NCBI GenBank assembly: GCA_015065795.1
Contig: SVPO01000009.1
Span: 1 to 35,576 of the forward strand
Source of the DNA: Oscillospiraceae bacterium
GTDB taxonomy: Bacteria; Bacillota; Clostridia; Oscillospirales; Acutalibacteraceae
Direction of reading: 5' to 3'
Length of the DNA stretch: 35,576 nucleotides
Of the stretch, positions 17,301 to 24,512 are shown piece after piece (positions within the stretch are counted from its first letter, which is position 1; each line of letters opens with the position of its first letter). Position numbers and translations under genes: made by a program. Below the pieces are notes generated by a model. That model was not told where the DNA came from, searched no databases, and saw nothing but the letters and a program-made list of their open reading frames with translations.

Positions 17301-20300
17301 GCCGTCAACCACAAGCCCCCGACCTGCTGCCCACACGACATCCTCACCGAACGCTTCCGCCAGGTGAACGGTTGCCCGGTAATCTTCGGTCAGGCTCTGG
17401 TCGCCGTAGGTGTAGCTGATGGGGTCTACCTCTACAAAGGATACCTCCTGCCCACCGGCAGTTTTCCAGTTGACGTCACGAACCTTAGTCAGGTTGGCAC
17501 GGGGAGAAACGTTGCCCTGTGCAGCCTTGACCGCCTTTTGCTGCCTGGTCAGCTTTGGGGCAGCTTTTTCTTTTGCTGTGGTCTTGGGCGTGACCTTCGC
17601 AGCTTTCGGGGCAGCCTTGGGTGCTGCTGCCTGCGGAACGTCGAGACTGAGATCAGGATTCATGCCGGCGGCCATGTCGACAGCTCCGGCAAGCTCCTCG
17701 GCCATTGCGCCCTTTGTCTTGCCTGTCAGCTTGTAGCCGATCTGCGCCGCGATGTCGCGCATCTGGGAGACGCTGAACTCTCCGCTCTCGATGCGGTCGA
17801 TGACGGTATCGATATCGGTGGTGGGGGTAGATGTGCGGGCAAAGAAGCGTGCTCTGCGTCGATTTAACGCCTCAACCTTTGCCTTCTTTTGTTCTTCGTC
17901 AAGAAAGCCATCTGGCACATACTTCAAGAATTCCGCGTCCAAAGGATTGACTCTCTTAAGTATTTCTGCTACACTTATCTTGGATCTTGAGACCAGATGC
18001 TGCATACTACCGACTTGTTCGGCAAGCCCGGCATCCACGACCTCAAGATCTATTTTTGTAAGCATAACGGTCAAATACAACTGATTGTCTCGGTTGATGT
18101 TTTCTTTGACCTCGATTTCAACCGGAACAAGTGCTCTCCCATCCCGCATTACGCCAAGCATTACGTAGACTTGCTTTAAGTCATTATCGGCATAAGGAGT
18201 GCCAGACTTGTAGTCAGGGTGGGTTTCTATCAGCACCGCGTTCTTAACTAACTCCTCTAAGCAGGACATAGCTTTAACGTAGTCGGCATATGTCCCTCCG
18301 TATTCGAGCTGATGATGCAGACTGATGCGAAGATTTTTCTTTGTTAATACGAACGGGATATTGATGTAGCTGTTTTCAAAATCTACGTTTGTAATTCCCA
18401 GTTTGTCAGCGAGGGTGACCAACGGTCTCTCTACGCTGCTTTTTTTGCGTGTTTTGAATTGCTCAAGGTCTACATCTTCTATTTTTGAATGATCTACATC
18501 CGTGAATGCCACTTCTGTGTTTTTCAGAATGTCGTACCGTTCTTTTTCTGTGCTTTCGAGGGTAATAGCTACAGCAACATTAGATTTCCTCGCCGAGAAC
18601 CTGATATCCGCATCGCCGGTCGGGTTGCGGTTGTCGGTGCGGCTTTCAGACGTTTTGACAGCAGCACGGACTGCAGTAACAAAAGAATCAACAGACTCAG
18701 GGTTTGCTCCTATTGCTGCATCGTGAAGATTGTTGTAAATGTAACCGGGCACGGTCATATTAGCAGCGTCCGCCAGTCTCTCGATATTGCGGAACGCTTG
18801 AGTGTCGCCTTGAATCTTATCCAGCAATGCGGTTGCCGCCTTGCGCGTCATGGCAGTCTGTGCGCTTTCATAGATCGCGGCGCTTTTCCGAGAACTTCCG
18901 GCGTATTCTGCAGTTGCCTTTTCAAGGTCAGACGTGTCAAGGTCAATGGGCGCTCCTATTTTCTCTATAGCTTTTTCCAGATTGTCAACCATTCCTTGAG
19001 CGTAGGCGTCAAGGTTCTTGTTCAGAGAACTGGGGCTTCTATCACTCTTTGTGTAACGCTCGATTCCTGTCAGAACATCTTCCGCTCCAAGGTCAAACGC
19101 TTGCTTGTAGATGTCTATCACTCGCTGTGCGTCTGCTTTGGTCTGCTCTGGATGGGCTATCTTCTCTTTGATGAATCCTTCCCATTTAGCTTTTACGGCT
19201 TCGAGGTCGGGATTGCTGTCGGGCTGTCGATCTCTCCGCTCCACCTGCCTTTCCCGGAAGTCCTGAGCTATGTTCGCAGCACTGCCGGTGTCCTGCACGG
19301 TCGCCACATCAAGCGGCGCACCACCCTGACGAGCGGCATCGATGGTGCCGATAGCGGAAGCGTCGGGAGCGTTGTAGTTGAGGGCGTTGTACTGCGGTGC
19401 AGCCTGCGGCATAGTGGTGTTCTGTACGTGTGGAGCGGTCATCTGCTCCAAGCCCTGACGCACCTGCGTCGCCATGTCTGCGGTGAGCACAGGATTCTTG
19501 ATCGCAGCAGCGATGGACGCGCGGAGGTTGGAGGAATCCACGCCCACGACCTCGATGCCGGTCATGCTCTCAAATGCGCGCTGGATAGTGGTCGTGGCGT
19601 TCTGGAGCTGCCTGATCTCGGAATTGCTCGGAGTCTCTCCGGTGAGGACCTTTTCTGCGACGGTATCGGCAACGGTGCTGCTGCCGCTCTGCTCACGCTG
19701 AGTGATGCCTGCGAGAGTTGATGCGGCTGCCTTCTGCTCGGGGGTCTTGAAGGTCTGTCCGATATTAGAGATATCGGAAACGACTGTTCCACTTGTGCTC
19801 ATGATACCACCGGACATAAAGCCTGCCGCTGCGGATTCGAGAGGCTGCAACCAGTAGAACTGCAGGTTTGCCGCGTCAACGGCTTCCTCGTAGGTCGCGC
19901 CCTGAGCCTGCAGATCACGGACGTACTGATCGTAGGACGAGTTGCCGCCCATCACGATTCGCTCGGTCATGGTGGAAAGCAGAGAGTTGGCGTATTCTTC
20001 AGACGCCTCTACGCCGGACTGCTTGAGAATGTTTTGCAGCTTCTGAGCGGTCATGCTCTTTGGCGCAGCCTTGATCGTATCGAACAGCTCGTCAAAGGCG
20101 ATCTTCTCAGTCAGATATTCCCAACCGCCTGTGATGACGGCGGTCTTGGAAGCCTCAGACGGAGACAATCCGCGCTCGCCTGCCTCGTACAGAGCAGCAG
20201 AGCCGGATTCTGCAGACAGCAGAGCTGCAGATGCTCCTGGACCCAGGATTACACCGACACCGGCAGCAACCGCATTGTCGCTCAGAGAGAAGCCGACGTT

Positions 20301-21548
20301 GAGCATAAATTTGCCGAACTCGCTGTCGACGGTGTTGGTGATGCCTTGAGCGTACGCCTCGCCGAGGCGGCTTGCGTCAAATGCGCTGACAGAAGTGTCG
20401 AGAGGTCGGTCGATGCCGTCGCCGAACCATTCCGAGTTCTGAAACTCCTGCTTTATGGTTTCGGGAATATTCGCCAGCGTGCCGAGCTGATTGAACGGTC
20501 TCGTGATGAACGCAACTACCGGGTTGGCTTCTGCCCACTGCCGCTGATATTCGCTGCGCTCATTGTTGCGGCTGACGCGCAGATCCTGCTTTATGCTTTC
20601 GAAATATTCGTCCGCTTTTTCGCGTCCGCCGGTCGAGACGTAATATGAATAGACATCGCGCTGTTCGGGCGTCATGTAGAGATACAGCGGCTCGGTCAGC
20701 CCGTACGACGCAACGGTATCGCCTTTGATGTCTGCCTCAAGGAGCTGGTCAGCGTGCTGTGCAGCCCATTCAGCAGGGTTGGCAAGACTGTCGGTGAATT
20801 CCCTCGCTGCGTGAGACTTTGCAGCCTGCGAAGTCTCACGCTCACGTCCGACTAGGGCACTGAGGTGCTTGTCGAGGACTACGTCCCAGTCCGGGCTTGC
20901 CACAATCCGCCCCTTTGCGACATTCTCCATGTAGTTGAGGTTGCCGCGGACGTTTTCGTATTCCTGAATCTTCTTGTCGCGGCGGATGCGGTCTTCCTCG
21001 CCGATGCGCTGGGTGTAGAGCGCGTCGAGCTGATTGGCATAATCCGGCAGACGTTCATATTCGCGCGCAAGGGCTATCTGCTCCGGAGAATACACTGCCT
21101 CCTCGGGAGAATACTGCGCGTTGATGCGCTCCATTTCTTCGGCGGTGTGATACCATTGCTCGTGTTCGAGTTCTTTTCTGCGCCGGTCAAGAGCATCAAT
21201 ATCCGCCTGAATCGCCTGGCTGACCGCGTTGCCCTTGTCGTTTTCCTTGGTATTCTTCAGGCGATAGTCGTACAGCTCCTGTGCTGAGTTGAAGTCGGCG
21301 TAGGTGCGAGGATTCGCCGCCTCAATCTGCTGCTTGAGAGCAGGATTCTGCGCAAGCTGCTGGCTCAGCTGCTTATTGGCATTGCTGAACAGGCGTGAGA
21401 AACCTCCGGTTGCCTGCGGCGGCGCGGCGCTGGCTTTCTGGGCATCGCGCTGCTGCTTAAGGGTCTGCGCCAGATTGGCATATTTGTTGACGTCCTCGTC
21501 TGACAGTTTCTTGCCGGTCTTGGCGGCGACTTCGTGGATCTTACTCAT
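11346..21548 (-). CDS. Giant polyvalent internal virion protein (3,400 aa) with three zincin motifs
   Basis: Starts at ATG 21548 after AGGAGG. The N-terminal ~400 residues are charged and helical. Residues about 420-620 have Gly/Ala-rich hydrophobic stretches. Residues about 980-1250 form a separate domain resembling large-polyvalent-protein associated (LPD) modules, followed by a small SAP-like segment and an Ala/Lys-rich linker. First zincin: HEIGH at 1452-1456 with ELIADD near 1515. Next comes a GWFKGMDGRWRFEI module of the LPD type. Second zincin: HEIQH at 2098-2102 with AGEIEAR downstream. Third: HEKCH at 2412-2416 with AKEIAAY downstream. The C-terminal ~600 residues carry WRYLAMLGNPRTHIRN (about 2800) and a hydrophobic segment near 3050-3075. 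Polyvalent proteins of phages are thought to be packaged and injected with the DNA, carrying enzymes that act on the host. Here the role is inferred from domains, size and position after the tail and lysis genes. Zinc peptidase activity is likely but substrates are unknown. Confidence 0.8.
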   Translation of the reverse strand: MSKIHEVAAKTGKKLSDEDVNKYANLAQTLKQQRDAQKASAAPPQATGGFSRLFSNANKQLSQQLAQNPALKQQIEAANPRTYADFNSAQELYDYRLKNTKENDKGNAVSQAIQADIDALDRRRKELEHEQWYHTAEEMERINAQYSPEEAVYSPEQIALAREYERLPDYANQLDALYTQRIGEEDRIRRDKKIQEYENVRGNLNYMENVAKGRIVASPDWDVVLDKHLSALVGRERETSQAAKSHAAREFTDSLANPAEWAAQHADQLLEADIKGDTVASYGLTEPLYLYMTPEQRDVYSYYVSTGGREKADEYFESIKQDLRVSRNNERSEYQRQWAEANPVVAFITRPFNQLGTLANIPETIKQEFQNSEWFGDGIDRPLDTSVSAFDASRLGEAYAQGITNTVDSEFGKFMLNVGFSLSDNAVAAGVGVILGPGASAALLSAESGSAALYEAGERGLSPSEASKTAVITGGWEYLTEKIAFDELFDTIKAAPKSMTAQKLQNILKQSGVEASEEYANSLLSTMTERIVMGGNSSYDQYVRDLQAQGATYEEAVDAANLQFYWLQPLESAAAGFMSGGIMSTSGTVVSDISNIGQTFKTPEQKAAASTLAGITQREQSGSSTVADTVAEKVLTGETPSNSEIRQLQNATTTIQRAFESMTGIEVVGVDSSNLRASIAAAIKNPVLTADMATQVRQGLEQMTAPHVQNTTMPQAAPQYNALNYNAPDASAIGTIDAARQGGAPLDVATVQDTGSAANIAQDFRERQVERRDRQPDSNPDLEAVKAKWEGFIKEKIAHPEQTKADAQRVIDIYKQAFDLGAEDVLTGIERYTKSDRSPSSLNKNLDAYAQGMVDNLEKAIEKIGAPIDLDTSDLEKATAEYAGSSRKSAAIYESAQTAMTRKAATALLDKIQGDTQAFRNIERLADAANMTVPGYIYNNLHDAAIGANPESVDSFVTAVRAAVKTSESRTDNRNPTGDADIRFSARKSNVAVAITLESTEKERYDILKNTEVAFTDVDHSKIEDVDLEQFKTRKKSSVERPLVTLADKLGITNVDFENSYINIPFVLTKKNLRISLHHQLEYGGTYADYVKAMSCLEELVKNAVLIETHPDYKSGTPYADNDLKQVYVMLGVMRDGRALVPVEIEVKENINRDNQLYLTVMLTKIDLEVVDAGLAEQVGSMQHLVSRSKISVAEILKRVNPLDAEFLKYVPDGFLDEEQKKAKVEALNRRRARFFARTSTPTTDIDTVIDRIESGEFSVSQMRDIAAQIGYKLTGKTKGAMAEELAGAVDMAAGMNPDLSLDVPQAAAPKAAPKAAKVTPKTTAKEKAAPKLTRQQKAVKAAQGNVSPRANLTKVRDVNWKTAGGQEVSFVEVDPISYTYGDQSLTEDYRATVHLAEAFGEDVVWAAGRGLVVDGVDFSKDGGTWGGFTINGKIVLNAENMEEAYRWTVGHEIGHRAMDNMSPEERHQFVQDYYTLRRTWAERTGTTDQLEARINDIINERVYDTGDPDAVMMELIADDVGDFLHDEQFARYAIGENANLWQRITRAIGRVLRQIQAAFAGKHRYYRELQQLHAMALNVLNDYRNVQAQRGSSLGDRLAGTAPRVNQNSLPKNILRNVQNAKLLADMKAGRYQGREYRNVSESKWEGSTVLSDRELTGVTDRRAREADNYGYRKVNDNGRQVTIFVTNPNAQSLTAQKKSNVAAMRSLAAATGMRIGFGTGTKIAYNKKVGETGEAWDIIRSDGTTYVNLDSPNAYTALLGQQWYDRYAAANPARARTLNRLMARASKLTGRNATAQQFAAEQITSAALSNYIATPRAMMSAKALAMKPSEILETIASDRALLRSVAKQHPTVFRLAADAVGDLIAKHRGKADQRVQRILAQAEANLNYALAQTADENRDVEEGGKIETAKRKSMPEGVRFMYAGENAQTANRSMLKQAQDMIDDGVEPETVRQETGWFKGMDGRWRFEIDDSTAQYHRAGDARFSRMHADYARHQTLLNKMLNGQISPEEHAELRKLDEVWGRERGRLNERVDRGNATLDEILDHEALFEAYPELRNVKVRFEVMYDGERGSYDRKSNTIKLSSDLRDAPTDTLLHEIQHAVQASEGFSGGASPIYWAAQMSHEEVTEQLDRERREILSSLGRSDANKYARFEDLDLAMESMLESEDFENNAELQERYVRLEAESDKLYRELHPHDWFRRLQDIRRQSDNPSEIYRNMYHNTAGEIEARDTAVRRPLSREQRKNTRPDVDRTDVVFADDSRYNENRNGGKDNGETQNDGGRSTQTTPTEQRNAGRRPSGERRRGGTVRQGLGDFIRDSQRRGERRVSGVQGSVLSFKTLSTDKVQRTLIEATKTLAKINGVRIVFTDGRVRIHKDGENVTRGYAVTAANDTVYVCATEIPEGAELQVLCHEKCHIAQNRNADAGFTKYVIEHIDRNSKSCEDLLADIGISADMIDTNAKEIAAYISGWFGEGKDFASSILGDSFRDFDALISAWQRMIEAVESSKPGSNQGSSYNDINSVLREPTRTERRAWLDDYADTYGQIPEGEDVNSRGDQRIPRRIDSETKTRQTYRTYAEALTTPDDFVGELEKEIVDGRASYTPLSNKAAAGYAERKLAEGMEEAMATWNAVTHGDVIADKNQIALGERLIIEAINNRDVKLFTKLVSEVAAEATRAGQMVQAISMVKRLSPEGQLVSFQKEVSKLNESLANRKGHPQITPDETLTQEYMDIASELESVRQEISDLERTPEGKRTERQQDAIDSLETQEKKLEQQLRDKKNEMITDAAEQVPSTWMDKLRAWRYLAMLGNPRTHIRNLLGNAVFIPAVRIKQGIAGGIERMTRVKPGERTQGIRASKELRDFAREDAKTQLDILASGGKYNQTDAITAEQKPFDDSKVIGKTLNKLADINSAALEGEDAFFLRRHYEFALSRFAAANKWTVDYLKRSPEALAKARGFAYREAQRATYRDLSSFAQLMSKVSNKLSKARGFGKLGYMMFEGAMPFKKTPCNIMKRGIEYSPLGIATAISKGAIMLRDRHNGVQSDYSGTEFINDLAAGMTGTMIMGLGYLLTSLGMLHGRDKDEEDEINAIQGVQEYSVIIGGYSYTVDWVTPVAFPLFVGSELYDQISADRDGYTLDDFYDSLAGIAEPLFSLSMMDGVQSMMQSYSSEGAIFEAGMSAAESYVGQYFPTISGQLARTVTPEVHSSSYRDKTDTMPDFLSGVVQKAMAKIPGAYGELPEMIDVWGRNVGSDESWYQRAAENFLSPGYLERIETTDADRLVQDLYRETGDAAVIPGSASKYFTVNGKRYDMEPDEYVAYAKTRGKTSYGILTDFYNSKEFKQLTAEQQVSCVETAYKFATAIAKSQTNSGYVIDVKWQREAYDAFLAGEITLAQAIIEYKTK

Positions 21549-21566
21549 GGGCGTCCTCCTGTGATT

Positions 21567-21995
21567 TTATCTATAGCTACCTACGTTGTATCTACGATTC
21601 TGGTTATATCCGTATCCGCCGGTGCCGCCTTCCGATAGGAGAGCTGCGGTGCTCAAGGCTCCGATTGATCTTTGAGCGCCGGCATTGATGGATGCGGCTG
21701 CGCCGGTGCCGGCACCATAACCGCCACGTCCTCTGGTTCTGAATCCGCTGATTATGGCTGCGAGGTCCGCGAGCTGCGCGTCATAGGAACCGAAATCACT
21801 GCGATTGCCGCGCGCTCTGAGCAGGATAGATTCGGCAGCTCCACCGTTATAGCCGTTCTGCTTGAGGTAATTGTTCACGCCCATGACTGCCTGCTGCTCA
21901 CGAATGTAGTCATTGCGCTGCAGGCGTTCTTTCTGCTGTCGGATGGTGTCGTACGCAGCCTGTGCCTGCGCGAGGTTTTTATATGCGGTTGCCAT
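21567..21995 (-). CDS. Small Gly/Ala-rich phage protein preceding the giant virion protein
   Basis: 142 residues. ATG at 21995 has GGAG seven bases upstream. The N-terminal ~80 residues are helical and charged; the C-terminus is rich in Gly, Ala and Tyr and ends in GYGYNQNRRYNVGSYR. It sits 18 bases before the start of the giant internal protein. Small proteins of this character next to the large internal protein are common in podovirus-type late operons, so an internal virion or core component is likely. No enzymatic motif is visible. Confidence 0.6.
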   Translation of the reverse strand: MATAYKNLAQAQAAYDTIRQQKERLQRNDYIREQQAVMGVNNYLKQNGYNGGAAESILLRARGNRSDFGSYDAQLADLAAIISGFRTRGRGGYGAGTGAAASINAGAQRSIGALSTAALLSEGGTGGYGYNQNRRYNVGSYR

Positions 21996-22009
21996 GATTA
22001 TGCTCCTTT

Positions 22010-22264
22010 CTACTCAAAATTCTCGTCGACCATGAAGCCGATAACGTCGGTATCGCTTGCATCCGACCGGCTCGCTACTGCGGCGCGGTCAATAGACGCC
22101 TCGCCCAGCACGTATCCGATAGCCGATGCTACCGCACCGACCACAGCGACGATCTGCGTGGCATTATCCGGTTCGCCGCAGAGGGCGGTGAGCACGCATC
22201 CCACCACCGCGCCGAGGCTGACCCACAGCTTGCGGCTGCTGAGCTTATTCAAAATCTTCTTCAT
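22010..22264 (-). CDS. Putative holin
   Basis: 84 residues, ATG at 22264 preceded by GGAGG. A basic start (MKKILNKLSSRKLWVSLGA) leads into two hydrophobic segments at about 13-30 and 37-54 separated by a short polar turn with Asp/Asn, then an acidic tail. The SSRKLW start and the segment IGYVLGEASIDRAA are like small phage holins of Firmicutes. It overlaps the upstream membrane-protein gene by 20 bases. Holins open the membrane for endolysin at the end of infection; function is inferred. Confidence 0.7.
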   Translation of the reverse strand: MKKILNKLSSRKLWVSLGAVVGCVLTALCGEPDNATQIVAVVGAVASAIGYVLGEASIDRAAVASRSDASDTDVIGFMVDENFE

Positions 22265-22490
22265 CGGGTGTATCCTCCGTATCTTCTGAATGGTGCTTTG
22301 TCTTGCAGTTTTTGATGGTCGCCAGAGCGATGATCTCCACTCCCCAGAAGCTGAACCACGCGGTTGTCAGCGTCGGAGACAGCTCAAAGCCGGTGACGAA
22401 ATGGGCGATTACCGCTGTGACGGCGTAACACACCACCGCAGTGCAAGCGGCGATGAGCACGATGTTGCTGACCTTTTTGAGTTTCTTCAT
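22245..22490 (-). CDS. Small two-helix membrane protein of the lysis group
   Basis: 81 residues, ATG at 22490 with GGAGG seven bases upstream. A basic start (MKKLKKVSN) precedes hydrophobic helices at about 9-32 and 40-59, and the C-terminus is strongly acidic (SEDTEDTPDEEDFE). The topology suits a second holin or an antiholin to the gene at 22010-22264. I do not recognise a specific family. Confidence 0.6.
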   Translation of the reverse strand: MKKLKKVSNIVLIAACTAVVCYAVTAVIAHFVTGFELSPTLTTAWFSFWGVEIIALATIKNCKTKHHSEDTEDTPDEEDFE

Positions 22491-22492
22491 GA

Positions 22493-22804
22493 TCAGTCCT
22501 CCAGCAGGTGCGCGGCAGCCTGCTCATTCAGGAAAGCGAGGTACGCCTCCCTTGCCTCGCTGTAAGCCTCTTTCGCTTCCTTGAGCTCGCCGTTGGTTTT
22601 TCCGCGCTCGATTGCAACAGCCGTAGCGTATGCGAGCTTGCTGGACGCCATGGTCATCTGCAGATTAAGCAGGCTCTCCCGGCGGCGGATCGCGCTGCGC
22701 TCCTCTGTGTGAGCGTCGCGCTTTTTCTGTCTGCGTTGGAGATAGAAGACAGCCATGCCGAGTACGATCGTCTCAAACAGTGTCGGCAGTATGTATTCCC
22801 ACAT
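22493..22804 (-). CDS. Single-pass membrane protein with helical cytoplasmic tail, lysis group
   Basis: About 103 residues from ATG at 22804. A GTG at 22810 would add two residues and overlap the endolysin stop. AGGGGG lies ten bases before the ATG and four before the GTG, so the ATG is preferred. One hydrophobic helix (about 5-23, WEYILPTLFETIVLGMAVF) is followed by a highly charged helix-rich region with many Lys, Arg, Glu and Ala. Position between endolysin and holin genes suggests an accessory lysis role. Function is not known. Confidence 0.6.
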   Translation of the reverse strand: MWEYILPTLFETIVLGMAVFYLQRRQKKRDAHTEERSAIRRRESLLNLQMTMASSKLAYATAVAIERGKTNGELKEAKEAYSEAREAYLAFLNEQAAAHLLED

Positions 22805-22806
22805 TG

Positions 22807-23463
22807 TCACAGCACCCCCTTCAGCGCATTTTTTGTCTTAGTTCCGACAACGCCGTCGACTTCAAGCCCGAGGCGTTTCTGGAACTTCTTCACGGCATCC
22901 TCGGTCTTTGCTCCGAACACGCCGTCGGCTGTGATGCTGTAGCCCCAGAGTTTGAGCCACCACTGCAGCCAGCGCACACCGTTGCCCTTGCTACCCTTGC
23001 GGAGCGAGCCGGAGGGCTGAGCGTAGGGGCACTTACCACCGTGGGTGGATACGGTGCGGTCGCCGCTGTCGGTGTTCTTCCAGTAGGAGCGTCCGGCTCG
23101 GACGTCTACGTGGACAAAGTTCCTTTTGGTGTACAGCCCCACGCCGCCGGCACCGATCGCCTGTGCAAACTTCGCGATCTCGGCAACCGTGCGTCCGTCG
23201 GTGATGATGTCTGCGGCGGTGCCCTTGGTGTGCTGGCTATTGCTTGCGCCACCAACCTTTGCGTTATATGCAACAGTTCGGTACGCCGACGTAATCTCTA
23301 CCGCCGCTTCGACATACCCCCTGATCTGCTCCAGCAGCTTCGGAAGCTTATCGTCGATTTTGATTTCGTCACTGCCGTCCTTGCAGCGGAACTCTCTGAC
23401 GCGGAAGTGGGCGGTCAGTTTATCCGCGCCCTGCTTCCTGAGTGAATATGTTTTGACTGCCAC
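22807..23463 (-). CDS. Endolysin: M15-type peptidase plus peptidoglycan-binding domain
   Basis: 218 residues. The start is GTG at 23463, with AAGGAGG eight bases before it. The N-terminal domain carries the M15 zinc-peptidase signature: SAYRT near 59-63, SQHTKGTAADI at 76-86 (ligands His78 and Asp85) and HVDVR at 118-122 (His118). Residues about 155-218 match the peptidoglycan-binding fold (LRKGSKGNGVRWLQ, then DGVFGAKTEDAVKKFQ). The enzyme should cut the peptide part of host peptidoglycan. It is followed by three small membrane proteins that form the export and lysis group. Confidence 0.92.
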   Translation of the reverse strand: MAVKTYSLRKQGADKLTAHFRVREFRCKDGSDEIKIDDKLPKLLEQIRGYVEAAVEITSAYRTVAYNAKVGGASNSQHTKGTAADIITDGRTVAEIAKFAQAIGAGGVGLYTKRNFVHVDVRAGRSYWKNTDSGDRTVSTHGGKCPYAQPSGSLRKGSKGNGVRWLQWWLKLWGYSITADGVFGAKTEDAVKKFQKRLGLEVDGVVGTKTKNALKGVL

Positions 23464-23476
23464 GGATTAAGCCTCC

Positions 23477-24136
23477 TTAACTCAGACCGTAAACGGCTAT
23501 GATTTTATTGGTGTCGTTAAAGGATGAATGGCCTCCTGTTTTTGTATGCACAAGGCGCGAGCAGTGCTGCACCTCGAACAGGCCGTCCTCTGCTGCGCTC
23601 TGCAGCGAGCAATAGTATGTGTCCAGACCGGTGTCCAGACCGGTACCGCCGGTGCCGCGCAGCAGCTCTCCGGCGGATGTCCGTAGCCGGGTAAGCAATA
23701 CGCCGGTACCGATAGGTATGTCGGTACTCGTGGACAACTGCACCTCAAAACATCGATACTGCTCCCATCCGGTGTCCCGTAGGTCTACCATACCTCCGAT
23801 CTGGATGCCGTTCGGAAATGTAGCCAGCAATTTATTCCGAATCCCTCCGGAAGGGATCTCAACGGACACATCCTCGGAACCGTCGTACTCTGCCGTCACA
23901 GCTCCGGTCAGACGGATTTTCCGGGGGTTAGGGAGTTTGTCGGGAATATCCTGCGGTGTTCCGGCGACGTCGAGTGCCTCCCGAAGCCCATCAATAGCGG
24001 AAATGGGATGCTGTCCCTCTGCGTCTCTCCCCAGCAGATCACTATGCCTGCCGCGGATGTGTACACTGCCGACCACCGGTGCTGACTGCAGTCTGAGCGT
24101 TGCGCCGCGCACGCCGTCAACGATCGCCTTAATCAT
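23477..24136 (-). CDS. Putative tail appendage / host-binding protein
   Basis: 219 residues, ATG at 24136 with GGAGGTGA upstream, overlapping the stop of the preceding gene by 8 bases. The N-terminal part contains RGRHSDLLGRDAEGQHPISA followed by IDGLREALD, a pattern common near the particle-binding end of phage tail fibres and appendages. The rest is predicted beta-rich and ends in a segment seen in distal tail proteins (KIIAVYGLS). An exact 12-base tandem duplication (23621-23644) adds a repeated LDTG. Host binding is inferred from position just before the lysis genes. Confidence 0.55.
   Translation of the reverse strand: MIKAIVDGVRGATLRLQSAPVVGSVHIRGRHSDLLGRDAEGQHPISAIDGLREALDVAGTPQDIPDKLPNPRKIRLTGAVTAEYDGSEDVSVEIPSGGIRNKLLATFPNGIQIGGMVDLRDTGWEQYRCFEVQLSTSTDIPIGTGVLLTRLRTSAGELLRGTGGTGLDTGLDTYYCSLQSAAEDGLFEVQHCSRLVHTKTGGHSSFNDTNKIIAVYGLS
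23621..23644. repeat. Perfect 12-bp tandem duplication in the tail appendage gene
   Basis: GTCCAGACCGGT is present twice in direct tandem. It keeps the frame and encodes LDTG twice on the minus strand. Such a repeat could gain or lose units by slippage without frameshift. Confidence 0.9.
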
Positions 24137-24503
24137 TGGCTCTCACCTCCGGCGTGATCTTGTCAGCGATCAGCATGAGAGTGCCGTTGCCTGCGGTGTG
24201 CTTCTCCCCGGACGCAGTCAGCAGCTCGGCTTCATAGCTGTATGTGTCCGGCTTAAGATTTTCTGTCTGCGTCGAGGAGATGACCAGCTGGATGCTGCCG
24301 TCCTCACTCTGATCGGCGGCGGTCATCTGGACGCGGAACAATGCCTGACTTCCCCGGAAACACACAAACAGCAGCTCATCCCCGGGCTGCATAACGTACG
24401 GATCAGCACCGCCGACTTCAAACGTCAGCGGTACCCTGACAGTATCTCCGCGATAGAACGCCAGCAGCGGCGATGTGGTTATCATGTTTTCATAACAGAT
24501 CAT
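24129..24503 (-). CDS. BppU-like baseplate/tail accessory protein
   Basis: 124 residues, ATG at 24503 with AGGAGG five bases upstream. The pattern FYRGDTVRVPLTF, a GDELLFVCFRG strand, then DTYSYEAELLTASGEKHTAG and a final GTLMLIADKIT strand resembles the Ig-like N-terminal domain of phage baseplate upper proteins. In those phages it links the tail to host-binding proteins. The gene lies directly before the presumed appendage gene, which supports such a linking job. Assignment is by pattern only. Confidence 0.55.
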   Translation of the reverse strand: MICYENMITTSPLLAFYRGDTVRVPLTFEVGGADPYVMQPGDELLFVCFRGSQALFRVQMTAADQSEDGSIQLVISSTQTENLKPDTYSYEAELLTASGEKHTAGNGTLMLIADKITPEVRAND

Positions 24504-24512
24504 GTGACCCTC

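Noticed and set aside
18489..19721. Plus-strand frame of 410 codons
   Set aside because: Antisense to the polyvalent protein, low-complexity Val/Leu/Ser-rich translation without family features.
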